Of a stretch of DNA of 64,000 bases, positions 44,301-59,300 are shown piece by piece. A program made the translations under genes and the position numbers. Position 1 is the first letter of the stretch; the number at the start of each line of letters is the position of its first letter. The stretch is from Dendrolimus kikuchii (taxonomy: Eukaryota; Arthropoda; Insecta; Lepidoptera; Lasiocampidae): NCBI GenBank assembly GCA_019925095.2, contig CM034411.1, positions 13,640,001-13,704,000 of the forward strand. Direction: 5' to 3'. The notes beneath the pieces are model-generated. The model did not search any database. It had not been told where the DNA came from and saw nothing but the letters and a program-made list of their open reading frames with translations.

Positions 44301-47300
44301 GCCCCTATCCGAAGTTATTTGTAACTACTATATCAAATTTGACATAGCAGTTACGGTTACGGATAGAATTTTATTTTGGATATCAGATAGTTTCGGTTAC
44401 GGTTATAGAGCTCCATAACATCCCTAATAATTTCTATGATTTACTTCGCACCCTTTTCAGTAATATGTTGTAGAAAAAATATTTTTTGCTTTTTATTTAT
44501 TCTTAAAGTTGGTTTCATTTGTGCTAGAAAATTTTTATTCACTTTATTTTCTTCCTACTGTTGCAAAGGATTTTCCGTATTTTTATGAATTAATGTATCT
44601 TTAAAAAATATTTTCAGGTTACGTTGCGGATGACATGACCGAGATCATCCAGCTGTGCTGCAACGAAGGCACGGGATTCGCGAGGAACAACACAGGCCAG
44701 GAGTGCTCATCTTCACATACGGTACCCTCGGAGGTGCCGCAGACGTTTGGCAGCTTGTGCATTATAGCTAGAGCTCAATGCTGCAAGGAGTATTACCAGT
44801 AAGTTCTGGAACATTCTTCTTTTTTTTTGTTATCATCTGCCTAGATATCATCATCACCATCCTACAGTGTTAACGATATTTATTCTGGTTCTGTTCGCTT
44901 TCCTATTTTTTCTTCTACACTTTGCGTGGTCTTCGCCATCTCTAATAGTCAGTCCATTGATAGGCTTGTCGTCCTTCATAAAGTCAAGCGAACAGTTTTG
45001 GCCCTACCCCTTCGACCGGGACCTAGCGGAGATGGTATGGCTAAATATTTACCTCTATCTCGACGTTATTACTTATTACATGTTATGAGTCTACCACCGC
45101 TTCCAAAGCAATTTTAGTTACTGTTAAAGGAGAGGAAGCGACGCAACTGTAGCAATTCGGGATCGACAGTGGTCGAATGTGTGAATTGTAAATAATGACC
45201 ACTATATAATATAAAAAGGCATTTAATAAGTTCAATGGTACACGATTGACGACAGACATGACGGGACAAAAGAATACATGAGAAAAAAACGTGGTGTCAA
45301 AAATATTGTGGCGAGTGATGCTGGAGCAAACTAGTTGGTTTAAGAGCATTTAGAAAAAGGTAGAAGATTCTGGAAAGAAAAGACAAGGACAGATAGATGT
45401 TTAGAAAGGGACAGATAGTAAATAAAAGAATAACGAGAAGAAGATCGAAATTATGAGTTCCAGAAGATTCTTCCGGGTATATAAGCAGCGTAAGTCGCGA
45501 CTACCGGGCAGTTTAGAGTTCAGTTCAGTTCGAGACAGCGAAGCGACAAGTGCAATACGAAAGAGTTGGAAGAGAAGTTTCATAGAAGACAGTGACGAGT
45601 TTAATAGTTAATTTAGTGGAAAGTTTAGAGGGCAGTTCTGTGAAGGAGGAGTGTAGCGTAGTTTGAGAGAAGATTCAGAAGCGAGCTACACGCGTTAAAA
45701 TCGGAGGTGAGCTCTGCAGTAGCGACGGTATTGTGAGTGAGACAACTTATCGTCGAGTCAGTGCGTCATTAGCCGTGTGTGTAGGAGCGACCCTGCGGAG
45801 GGAAATCACGTACGGCTGTGTAAGACAATAAAAGCGTTTAGTTAAAAACTGGCGTTTTGTTCCAATCCTAAGTGCGTACCCCCACTCGCACGTAACAATA
45901 TATAAATATAATATAACTTGACAGATGAGGTGCCAGTGCCAAGTTTCACGACCTCATTTTAACATCCTTCCTTACTTGCGCACTCGCAGCCAAGTCCTCG
46001 CACAGCGTTCAAGATTCTCTCTCGGAAGACCGTTCGTTAATATGTCAGCCATCATCTCTTGGGTCGACACATACCTTAACATTACTGCGCGGCAGTTCGC
46101 TTTTTGTCTGATGAAGTGATGTTTGGCATCTATATGCTTTGTTCTCTGGTGGTGCACAGGATTCTCTGCAATCCTTATTGCCTATTGGCTATCGTTAAGC
46201 ACCACCATACTATCCATTCCCTGTTCTGTAAGCTCAGTGTACAGTATTTTAAGGAATGTTGACTCTCGACGCGCTTCTGCCAAAGCCACATATTCTGCCT
46301 GTCGCATATTCTCACAAACCCCCTAGCAACATGCTTACTTTATATTGTTACGACCTGAACGCCGACAAAGACAAATTCACACCTGCATACCTATAGACAT
46401 TTTATTACCTTTTCGGCTTCATTTGGACTTCTTTTGTTTACTTTGTAGTCATTAGCCTGGTGTGATTCTAGGAAATTCAGTCCACGCGGCCGAGCAGATA
46501 TATTGCATTTGTACAGTATAAAGCAATGCCTCAGTTGAGAGATAAGGCCGTCGAGCGATAACCACAAGCGAAGCAAGACTTGTGTACATTCGGTAATCTA
46601 CTTAGTGACGGACTTTGCGCGTGTATTTGAATTACGATTTTCTGTATTACGTTTGGACTTATTACGTTCGGTTATATTTGTACCTGTGTTATATGTGTTT
46701 GTATAGTTCTAATAAACTGTATAATAATTCCAATGGCATTTTAATTCGAGTCCTGCAACTCGTAACAATTTTTACATATATATTATCACGTCTGTTTCAC
46801 GTGGGGGTAGGCAGAGACGATGGATTTCCACTTGCCACGATCTTAACATACATCTTTTGCTTTATCTACTTTCATTAATCTCTTCACACATACACGTTTG
46901 TTATAGGTGTTTTTTACCTGACCATTCTTTAAGATGTCTGCAATTTGATCGTGGTAAGTACGTCTCGGTCTGCCAGCACCAATGCAACGATTCACACTGT
47001 TGTCATATTGTTTTGTCAGTATCCTTTCATTCATTCCTTCTACATGTCTAAAGTTTAAATACGGTTCCCAACCGTGCTAAAATATGTAGTATCATACTAT
47101 ATTTTAGACTATTGTTCTACATATTATTAAAAATAATATAGTACGAAATGTATTATATTTTCATCACCAATTCAATTGTCGCGCGTTTTGTTAAGATTCT
47201 CTTGATTATTTTAAATATAATAGATCTGCTGGTCAAAGAAAAAAGTAGTAATAAATACACACGGGAAATTAAATAATGCATCAAATTAAATATAAAATTA

Positions 47301-50300
47301 ATCATCTTAACATGCCTTTTTCAACTCTTATTATTCAATCCATAACCTCCCCTTTCCATTATCATACTATACATACATACATACATAACTTCACGCCAGT
47401 TCCCTTGCGGGGTAGGCACGAACAACAGAGCGCCATTTAGGTTTATTCTTACACACCTCACTTGCTTCTTTGACATTCATAACTCTTGTCATGCACGCTC
47501 GTCTGTTCTTAAGGCTCCTCATATTACCTTTGCTAGTACACGATCAATTTGATCATGGAAGGTGTGTCGTGGCCTTCCACGACTTCTGCATCCATCCACT
47601 TTTGCATTGTATATCTGTTTAAGTCATTCTTTCATCATGAATTCTTTCCACATGCCCGAAAATTATCACACTGTTTTTATCATATCATTTAACTTGACCT
47701 CAAATATATCATTTCATCTATTTTTATCTTACTTTCGTGCTATTGTAAATGTTAATTGTTTTTTTTAACAACTCTACGGACTCGAGTTCCGTACCCTTTT
47801 TCACAACTTAATTTCTATGAAAGTTTTTAGAGTTCACGCTTATTGTTTATTCTTGTTACTGTGTGTGACATTAATTTAATGATTCCTATGTTGTGGTGTA
47901 CCTTAAGAATAACTTATTATATTAATTTATTCTAATTTTAATACTAAACTTATACTAATGTAGAGTGTATCTGTTACATGCTGGTGTTGTGAGGAAGTGC
48001 ATGTGCCGTGTGTTCCTTATATCTAATGTTAATTCTTAAAATTATTTTATTACTTGTCTGTGGTCATTTTGTATTTTGTCTATTGTTTTTCTGTACTCTG
48101 TGTCTTTGTAAAAATGTAAACTACTTCTATGTCATGGATCTTTGTACGAACTTTGCAAAATTTTTAAATACAGTTATTTTGTAATTGATATGCGATTTTC
48201 ATTAATCTGGAATTTAGAACAGTATAACACATGCTTGTTCTGCCGTACCCAACTTTCAGTAACATTTATTAGGGTTGGTACCAACATCTCTTGATGGACA
48301 GCCAGATTTTACAGACAATTTCCAGCTGTGCATAAAAGAGGTTAACACTCCTTTCACCTTGTTAGCAGCCATTACTCTCCTATCGATATCACTTTCATGC
48401 TTTCTGTCTCTTTCTTTATATTCGGTATTGTATATTATGTAGATAGATCTCTTTTTATTGCAGGAGTTCAGCAGACAGGCAGATGGCCCACTGGATGGAG
48501 AGCGGTTACCATCGCCTATGGACATTTGCAACACCAAAAGTGCTACAAATGCGCTGCTGCTCTTTTAAGTGAGTCTGAAACATGGTCACTAATGCCGGAA
48601 CATAACTCAAAGTTGTTATAGCGGCATGCTCTAGACCAGGGGTGGTAGCTATCCAGTCGGGCAAATGCCCTACCAGCTAGCTGTGGGTTGTTTAGTCGTC
48701 TCTTACGAGAGGCCGCCCAGCCGCAGGAAATTGTATTCTTTCTCTGTTCCTGCACGGATAAAAAGATCTGGCGTCATATGGGTTAAGAGATTTTCAGTGT
48801 CTTTTTTTACGGCTGAGATTGTTATTAATAGTAATCTTATTTAATTGTACTATTATTTATACAAATATTTTCCCAGTTTAATAGGAATTTCCTTGTTGTT
48901 TACTAAAATTGTTTTGTTATAAATTCTTGGAGAAACCACACTGTATTTGATAACATTATATGTAATACATATATTTAGTTAGAATTGTTTGTCACATATT
49001 GATAAGTTTGAAGAACTTTTAATCTATTCTATGTAACGTAATACATATAAATCTGTAAAGGTCAAGGCACACTGATGTGAGTGCAGAGTTGAAGCGCATC
49101 GAATCGTCTATCTCAAAAGTTTATATAGCATGTTGACCCTTATCTCCACGAATAATTTAATTGAAAAAACATTTTTGTAAGCGAATATAAACAGGCAGTT
49201 AACCTATAATTTAACCTTTCTAAGTTAACCTAACAATAATTCATTTAAAATGTCAATAATAATACATATATATCAAGATGGGCAAATCCGTCAGTAGGGG
49301 AACTCCATACACCCCTCTTATCTCCTGGTTGGGCGGTTAAAATCACTCAATTATGATGAAACGGAAAATTTGCTGCGTTTAACAATATAATAAGTCTATG
49401 CATGTCTTATCCTAATCAGAATTATTACATACACACACATGTATGCACGCACGCACGCACGAAAACACACACACATACACACACGTTTCATTATAATTAA
49501 TATGTAGTTTGTTATTCGCCATGGACTGGAGTACTTTTGACCTGTAATACAGATCTGCACAGACCCACAATGGGCACTAGTCTCAGACAACAGGTAACTT
49601 TCTTTCTTTATCTCTATATTTGAATAGCAACAACGACAACAAATCAGTCAGCAAAGATAAGACACCAATTAATTCAAACTTCAAGTTGTAGTTGACATTA
49701 AACTCCGGTTGAAAAAGGTGAAAAATGAGAGATATACGAACTTACCCCACTGACGGACTTTCCCCCCACCTTAGCTTTATTTAAACGAATGAATGAATGA
49801 ATGAAAACTCTTTATTGTTCACCATAATCTTAAATGGTGAACAATAAAGATTGTTTGCTTGGGTATGAAAGAGAGAGCATGAAAGTAGAGTAAACGCGGT
49901 TGAGATGCGAGCACTGCGCAAAATCTGCGGAGTGACGCTCGCGGACCGCGTTCGTAATACCGAAGTAAGAAAGAGAGTTGGTCTGAAAGAGAGTGTCGGG
50001 GTGAAGGTAAGGAAAGGAATGCTCCGGTGGTTCGGGCATGTGGAAAGAATGCATGATGAAAGAATGACTAAACAGATATACAATGCAAAAGTGGATGGAT
50101 GCAGAAGTCGTGGAAGGCCACGACACACCTTCCATGATCAAATTGATCGTGTACTAGCGGAGGGTGATGTCAGGAGCCTTAAGAACAGATGAGCTTGCAT
50201 GACAAGAGTTATGAATGTCAAAGAGGCAAGTGAGGTGTGTAAGAATGGGCCTAAATGGCGCTCTGTTGTTCGTGCCTACCCCGCAAGGGAACTGGCGTGA

Positions 50301-53300
50301 AGTTATGTATGTATGTATGTATGTATAATCTTAAATCTAGACAATTGATATGGATACATTTGCATTAGAACAATGGGCGGCCTTATCGCTTATAGCGATC
50401 TCTTCCAAGCAACCTGGTGTCTAAGGAGATTTTAAAGAAAATAAAATTACAAGAAACGATTTTTGGTGGTATACTAAACTAAAATAAAAAATAAATAAAT
50501 TTATTATATATACATGTATAATTAGACATACGGTGATAATATAAATTAGATATGATGATGATGATGACATTCAAACAATAGATACATTCATGTAATGCAA
50601 CAATTTTATTTAATAACCAATAATGGTCAGTGACCATACGTTTAAAGATAGTCATTGATTTAGCTTGTCTGATTGGAAAGGGGAGGGAGTTCCATAGTCG
50701 AACAGCCTGTACGGTAAAAGAATTTCCTACGAAGGAAGAAGTGCAAATTACAGGAATGAGATTGATAGAGAAAACTAAATAGTTCTTTTAAATATGGGGG
50801 AGAACAGGGATTGTAAAGGATATTGTGCAAAAGTGAGAGTAAGTGAACATTCCGGCGAAAGCGAATAGGTAACCATTTAAGCTTGTCACGAAATTCGGAG
50901 ACATGGTCATATTTACGCAAACCAAATATGAACCGGATACAAATATTTTGAAGGCACACAAAACATAACTAACAACAAAACCAACGCGCACTACCACCGC
51001 ATTGCATTACACGCACACTTCACCAACAAACCAAGACACACAAAGAGCCTAACAATTAATAATCCAGGCACAGAAAAGAAAAAAACAACACACATGGCAC
51101 TAGATAGGACAATATATATATAAGGCCCACACTGCACATGCACTTCCTCCCAACAACAGCATGTAACAGATACATACACTCTACATTAGTATAAGTTTAG
51201 TATTAAAACTAGAATAAATTCTCATTCTCAAAAACTCAGTTCTCACCACTATCGACAATTCATTGGACTGAAGCCGCTCTCTCAATAAAAACATTAGGGA
51301 CGTCTTTTTAAAATGAACATTTGCGAATAATTCTTTAACATTCAAAATAATACGAATTTTGATTAAACTTATGTTTCCTTGAGTTTATACTCAATCCCTC
51401 TTGCTTCTAAACTCCTGTTATTATGAACTCTTGATAATTAGAAATTTCTTCTTCCCTTGACATTTGAATTATCGAGAGTCGACTGTACTTTGATCTAATT
51501 CTTAAAATAATGTTTTTGTATATTATTATATATTTAATTCTAAATCAACTGGTAGTATATTTAAAAAATCTACAAACTGTGCTTACATGCGCACATTTGC
51601 ATCAAGACAAAAAATAGTCTTTTATGTATCTCTTTTTACTGACGGATGACGGACGGACATGACGATTTTATAAGGTTTCCACATTTCCCAAAATTACTTC
51701 AAGATCTCAAAATAAATATTTTTCTTTATTTTCAGAAAGAAACGCTCCTGCGACACCGGTATCGATATTGCAACGAGCTCCCAACATTGTGACCTCACCA
51801 AAGATTTGAGCAAAGTATGTAAAACATTATTTATGTAGAATAACTCTGGCCATAATTAGAATTTCGCTGGTTTTGGCCTTTACATTAATTTCTTCTAAAC
51901 TAAAGTCGCGTACTCATTGAGGCGTAACCGTGCGGATATAGTAACGTAAAGAGTTTTCATTAACTCATTCATTCTATAACCCGCTGAGCGACCTTTAGTT
52001 TGTGAACCAACCCCCTGATTGTGTCCACGTCTTAGTGCTATACCTACATCATAATAAGAACGCACTACTCAAAGATCGACCTGAAGACCCAACAGAACTT
52101 TCCAAATAACGCTCAATCTAACTAAATCCTCCTACTGACTTCCCTCTCTAATTTATTCCACTTGAATAATCTATCATTGGCAGTTCCAAACCTCACCCTA
52201 TTCATTCTACTGTACTGAAACACTTACAAGCCAATAGATGGCGCTGTGCAATAATTGAGGTCACAAACGTTTTCCGAAACATACAAATAATATATACAAA
52301 TTTTCTACTATAACGGATGGGCCTGCGTCGCGACCTAGAGCTTCCCTCCATCAAAGATTACTCAATCTCACTCTCGCGCAGATTCTTTGACCGTGTCCCC
52401 CATCACCTCAACCCTCTGGTGACGGAAACGGTCAACTACAAACCCACCCCGAACGATCCCACGAGAAAACGTCGCCCTCGTAATGTACTCATTGATGAGC
52501 CCGATAAAATCACCCATCTCCTCATGATTATGAACCCCTTGAGGCTCATAACATCAGCCTGGCATAACAGACGCAGAGAAAACAGGCGCCGGAGAGCAGC
52601 CCCCGGCTCGGATCCTCTCACACCAAGCTAAAACCCACCAATCACACCCACTCACTACATACACAAGTAGCAATACACGATTAGCTTAGGCGTGTTGCTG
52701 GAGAGTTTCTTCCGCCACTTCTTCTCCTCCATAACATGTTGCGAAGCGGTAGTAAAGGTAGACTAGGATCCGCTTCGCAGGCGGAGTCGATATCGAGTCG
52801 CCATTATATAAATAGTTCAGCCTGTTGGCTTAGCTCGTTCAGCCTTTCGCGGCTTAATCCTATAGAGTCAACCCCCCGCAACGAACCTCACAGGAGGTGC
52901 CTCCTCGAGCGCGCTGCTTCTAGGTTGAACGCCTCCGCTCCCACGGAGTCGGGAAGTCCCCAAAGTCCGGTATCGCTGAAACAGCCATCTGCGGCTATTC
53001 AGCTGGATCCTGCTTAAAAAAAACAAATGGGCCTAGGGCTGCGAGGAACTACAATAGCCTCGCTGGAAGATCTTCCTTTGAGACGGAGGAGCATTCCATC
53101 TCACCTCCTCCACCGTATACGGGACACCGCCTTCACTACACGCAATTAAATTTTAATAGCTATAATAAACCAGGAAGCAATATCAGTCTTGTAACTAGGT
53201 AATTAGGATCATTTTATCAGCAGTTTACATGCAGTGATAACATTTCACAGATAAGAAATATTTACATATTAAGATACAGATGGAAATACATGGCTTGACT

Positions 53301-56300
53301 TTCTTTATGTTTTGCCGCTTGATGCATTAATAATATAACCATATAATTTATTCACACGGGACAGTCCTAGTTATAGATAATTTGTCAAGTTATCTACACT
53401 TAAATAAAACACAACACTTTATTTCGTTTCAAAACAAACACAATAATTTATTAAGTAAAATGTTATAAACTTAACCATAAGCAAGATTTAATTTTATTGT
53501 ACTCTACCACACATCCGATAAGGTTAAGGATATTTCCTGTGGCCTAATGCTTCTTATTTCAAGCGTTAAAAATACCGTTGTCGAATAACTTCATTACATA
53601 CATACATACATAACTTCACGCCAGTTCCTTTGCGGGGTAGGCACGACCAACAGAGCGCCATTTAGGCTTATTCTTACACACCTCACTTGCTTCTTTGACA
53701 TTCATAACTCTTGTCATGCACGCTCGTCTGTTCTTAAGGCTCCTGACATCACCTTCTGCTAGTACACGATCAATTTGATCATGGAAGGTGTGTCGTGGTC
53801 TTCCACGACTTCTGCATCCATCCACTTTTGCATTGTATATCTGTTTAGTCATTCTTTCATCATGCATTCATGCATAATAACTTCATTAGTTTATAAAAAA
53901 AACAATTTCGCATTATCTGCGTGAAACGGCCTATATCTGTAATATTATCTCAGCTGAAACCCAACCATAAAAACTACTGGGCCGATTCCGGTGCAGTTTT
54001 CGCTGATCGACAGAAAGTACTTAGACTTAAAATCTCCGCTATTTTTTATCCCCGGAATCCCGCGGGAGTTTTCCCGGGAGCGGTTTGAAATTATTCGGGT
54101 ACATAAAAATTAGCTTATTCCGACACACTTTTCACTAAAACGATAGCTTACTTCTTTTTTAAATGCTGCGGTACTTTGTATCCCGGGAGTCCTTCGGGAA
54201 TTTCAAGTTAAGCGTGGATCAAGTCGCGGGAATATTCTAGTAGAGATGTATGGGAACTGGGTAAGAGAATGAAAGCTATCGTACATTGATCCAGCTACTG
54301 AATTCAAATTCGAAGCAAGACAGTGCTGACTTCATAGTGGCATCGTGTACATTGATTTGAAGTTCGTACAGTGCTACCAAGTCTCACTGACTTGAACTCA
54401 GTCAGTAGCTGGATAAATGTAAATCAGCCTTTACCTCAGACCAATAATTAATTGTTCATTATCCTGAGGGGTAACTTTTGTGTTCAAGAGGAAATGTCAA
54501 GAGATTTTATGTCACTTTCAAAGGTATGCTGCGACCAATGTATGAGCGGGACGGAAGCAGGACTTGCAAAAGGCGCAGAGGCATGTACATCGAAGACCAT
54601 AAGAAATGAAGAACAACTGCCAAATGACGCTTATGTGCAGTGTTGCAAGGTAAAGTAACATCCGAAATGCATTTAGGAATTTTGAAAATTGTGAAAAAAG
54701 ACATTATCACCTGAACGATGAAAGATGACAATCTATTTGAATCTATAACTATAAGTAAGTTTATTTAAAAAGGTTTTTAAATACAAGTTTTTGAGATCCT
54801 AGATATCATGTAGCAGCAGAGTGCTAGCCAAGACAAGTACAACGAGCCCAAAGACGACGGGTCTATCCAGTTTAGTACAGGAGTTCCTATGGCCACGTTC
54901 CGACTCCATCATCAGATCTGATCCATGGTACCATATTATTGCATTGTCACGCGATATACATATGCGTGCAAAATTTCAGCTCAATCGGAAACCGGGAAGT
55001 TGGTCAAATTTAACTTGCAAAATTCCACCCGAACTTACATACATACATCCATTGCAAGTTAAATAAAACCTTATAAAAAGAGTTTGTCTAGTTGGATGTT
55101 TGTAGATTTTTGTCCGATTTTTAATCAGAAATTAAACCAATACTTATCCGAAGTGCATATAGAGTACTTTAATCTCGGAAAATATAAGAAATTATTTATA
55201 GTTCGAGCAAAGCAAACAAGTTGTCAGACTATCTGTCAGAAGATGGTTCTTGTCACTTATAGATAATAGCAACAATAGATGAATTATTAACGTGCTATCA
55301 GCAAACACTCTTGCTAAAAAGTCTGTTTCTTTGAAGTTAGTCACTGCCAGCAATTTTAAATAACTTAAACCCATGTAAAAAAAGTAAGGGTCAATTTATA
55401 CTAGCGCAGAGTCGAAGCGCATCGAAGCGTCTATCCAAAACTGAATATAACAAATTCAACCTTAACTCCACAGCGTAACGTACACATTACTTCTGAGATT
55501 TTAAAAAGACCCGCGCATTCTTCGGCATTCGCGCGTCTGCGCGTGAACAACGCTGATTGGTGCGCGCGCATTCTCGCGTATCCATGCGCCCACTAGCGAA
55601 CCTACGCGTCATCAGTCGGAAATTTCTTTTTCTTCTTTCTTCGTTTTCTTCTTCTTCAACTTCCGATATAAGTAATACCATAGCAAGATCAATGTCAACC
55701 ATTTTACACACGTTTCAGCTACGAGAGCCAACTGGCAAGTAATTCAATAGCACTGCTGTTGATGCCCATTACTACACGTAAAAGAGTGTGCGTGTATTCG
55801 CCAGAAACTCTTTAGTTGTAAAGAATTTGACGCTTCGATGCGCTTCGACTCTGCGCCAGTATAAATTGCCCTAATACCTTTCAAATATCTTTGACTTAGG
55901 TTACCTGGAAGAGATCGCTTTGAGCGATAAGGCCGCCTATTGTATTGCCTAGAAAATATTGTAAATGTGGTCTGTTTTTGTAATTGTATATTTTGGTGTA
56001 CAATAAAGTGTTATCTCTCTCTCTCTAACTTTTCAAAAAGATACATCACATATACGTAAAAATTAAAAGTTGAAGGTAGTTCCCTAATTTTTACCAAGCA
56101 ATTGTACGTAGCTAATCGAAAATTACTTGGTTTTTATAAATACAACTAAAATTGTTTGTTTGCAATTTAATGTTTGGTTTCAGAAAGCTGTGAGAGAAAA
56201 AAGGGAGAAAGACAAGAATTCTTCACCAAAAACAGCATATACATTCAGCCGAAATTCAGATCGTAAGTAACAGAATTGTGTCCAAGATAATGCTGTAGCA

Positions 56301-59300
56301 GCGAAAGGTAGAGATTAAATGATACTTCATATGGCAGACAGTAGTATTCACTGTCGAGTGTCGAGTGATTCAGAAGGGGTAAGTATTCCTCCCTATCCTC
56401 CCCTGCACCCCCTTCGCCCCTCACATTGCTTGAAATAAAGTTGACCTATATCTATACCCTACCCCAGTACGATGGCCACCTTCTTATCCCTCCCCCTATA
56501 CAATCTTCCCTGTCCCATCCCTCTATTCCAATCCCATATTCCATTCTCTCTTTTTCATTCCTCCTATTTGATCCCTCTATCTTATCCTCTTTATGCCATC
56601 ATGTCAACGAGTTGACTTCGCCATTGGTATTCTAACATTTATAGGTGACGGTAACCACTTTGCATGAGCTGGACTCCGTCTGCCTGTTTGCCGGCTTCGC
56701 AATAAAAAAACATCTTAATGTAGGAACCGATTCCTCCTCCTGTTAATAAAAAAAAGACCTATCTGTGGTCTCGTTCTTGCAAAGATTGTGGTGTTGGGTA
56801 AGCTGTTGTCGCTGAACAGAGGCTGATGGTAATAGAAGGAACACTAATGTGGTTTTATTGGTGATTGACAGCCGTTGCGTGTGTACAGTGTTGTATTTTA
56901 TGAGACCTTTCTTAGTATATCGTAATTGAGAGAGAAAACTTCAATAAGAATTTCCCACTAAGTTCTTATTGTATGTGAAATCTTCTAGAGAAGGGTTGCA
57001 AAGTTGAGCGTGGGACATCATACACAAAACAATGATCAAAGTCATTTTTTTTTCAGCACTAGCATCAGTTTGCGAAGACTATGCACCGAATGAGTTGTGT
57101 GCTCATCATTGTATACCAGTGCCCGGTTCTTATAGATGCGAGTGCAATCCTGGCTTTATGCTGATGCCTGATGGAAGAAATTGTAGGGAGGTGAGTTGTT
57201 ATGTTATCAAGCAAATATATTCTAAATTCTGTAGCGATTTTTGGGGACCAACGGAATCGCTTGTTAATTGTTTGTGACTTATTTGAAGTTAACGTTTCAG
57301 GTTGTGAAAAATAGATGTAAGCCAAGAAATCCTTGCCAGCACAAATGCAATGACAATGGCATTGAAGTTATGTGCTCCTGTAGACGAGGGTATGAGCTGA
57401 TGCCCGATGGGAAGTCATGTCAAGGTAAGATCAACCTATAATGTCCTATAGATTTTACAAATTAGACTCAACACTAAATATTACATGTGTGTCTCTTAAT
57501 TTTCATGCTAAATTGTGTCGAACTAATATCAATAACTATATAGTAGTTACTCTCGATTTTGTTTTCTTTCTTTTGTTGCATGAGAACAGCAGACGGACAG
57601 ATGACTCATCTGATGGAATGCGGTTATCATCGCCTTTAGACATTATGAGTACATTCAAGTCACCATTATTATGTTAACAACCATCTCGCCAAAACAAAGA
57701 GACACACTAGAAAAATGAACTCTATTCTAAATGTGATTAGTGTCAAATCGAGATGATTTCATACTAAATCAAAATTCCAATAGTATTATTACTGTTATAA
57801 AAATCTTTTTCATTTTTATAACGTAACTAGTATTTGCCTTCGACTTCATTTTCATTACTTAGATAGCAAAGATTAAAGTTATTTTATCAATATGTAAAAT
57901 TGAATAAATATTTAATATGACAATACATGAATCCTGGATATATTCATAAACTCCCGATATTTGTAATTTACTAAAGACTTATTCAACTACAGATGTTTCT
58001 TCACTAAGGATTTCTAATAATTACAGACAGTGTCTTGTGATTTGCGAACATTGCGTCAAAGTTGATCTAGTGGTTTGGAAGTGGAAGGAAATCCCGGGAA
58101 ATCTCAAGAGTCCCAATATGGTCATGTATAAAAATGTCATAAAGTATTAAACTATGCTGTAATAAGAGTAACACGAATAGTTTTCATGCTATATCTAGGC
58201 GCATTATTCCCAAGAAAATTTTGGAACTTTCCGTCACTAAAGTATAGGAGTAAAAACATGAAAAAGTGAATCCGGTTTCCTGAAAAATTACACTAGAATT
58301 CCCATGATATTAGCTTTTTCAGCATTTAAGTAAAAAATGTCTGTATAATAGTGAAAACCTCATAGAAATTAACATATTTATGAAAAAAAAAACATTAATT
58401 GTTTCAATTTTCCATCAATCAAACAATTGGATCCCAATTGGTTTTTTTAATAGCTTCAATGTACAGACAAAGCTATTTTACAATATTAACTTAATTTTAA
58501 CATTTCATTTGACATAATACACTATGTATATGTGAGTATATTTTCTATGTATATGTGAGTTTGTTGAAATATCTACTAAAGAGTTTCAATACATAAGAAA
58601 TTTAGAATTCGAGATAAACCTTTTTTTATCAGCAATGAATAATTGATGTTTCTTGGATACTATTTTAATGTCTAATACGTATATGAATTCTCATGATCTA
58701 TACTGAGATCATACTATACATATATATAATATACCCCAGTCATTGAAAAAAGCTTAATCTAACGTTCTGGTGAAATCGTATCGGAATCAGCCAATTTTTA
58801 TGCAGTATAACGACTTTAAACCACTCCAAGGAAGTTTTCGCGGGGTTCCCGGAATATAAACTAACAAAGCATTCGGAAAAGAACGTAAACCATCGTTTTA
58901 GTATCAATTGAATCTGAATCAACTAATTGTTATGCAAATAAATAATTTATACTTTTTCTATTTTTACTTATTTGAAAAAGAAAGTGCATTGTGTTTTAGT
59001 ATAAGCTAATTTATATGCATACTAACCACTAGAAACCACCCTCGGGAAAATTTCCGTGAGATGCCCAGGACACAAAGTATTGCTGTATTTAAAAAATAAT
59101 GTATCGTGTCTAAAATCGTGTAAGAATAAATAAACTAATTTGTAAGCGTCCTAACAACTTTAACCAGCTCCTGAGAAAATTCGCGGGATCCCCAGGATAA
59201 AAAGTATCACAGATTTAATTTCAGAAAATTTGCTATCAATGAGTAAAAACATCGCATCGAAATAAGAAAGCTTTTTTTTATTCTGGCCTCTTTAAACCGT

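Noticed and set aside
46391..46576. 61-codon minus-strand frame
   Set aside because: It lies wholly within the solo LTR and has no conserved motif.
55487..55711. 74-codon frame as an independent host gene
   Set aside because: It lies between the TIRs of the PIF/Harbinger-type MITE and looks like a fragment of its parent's ORF.
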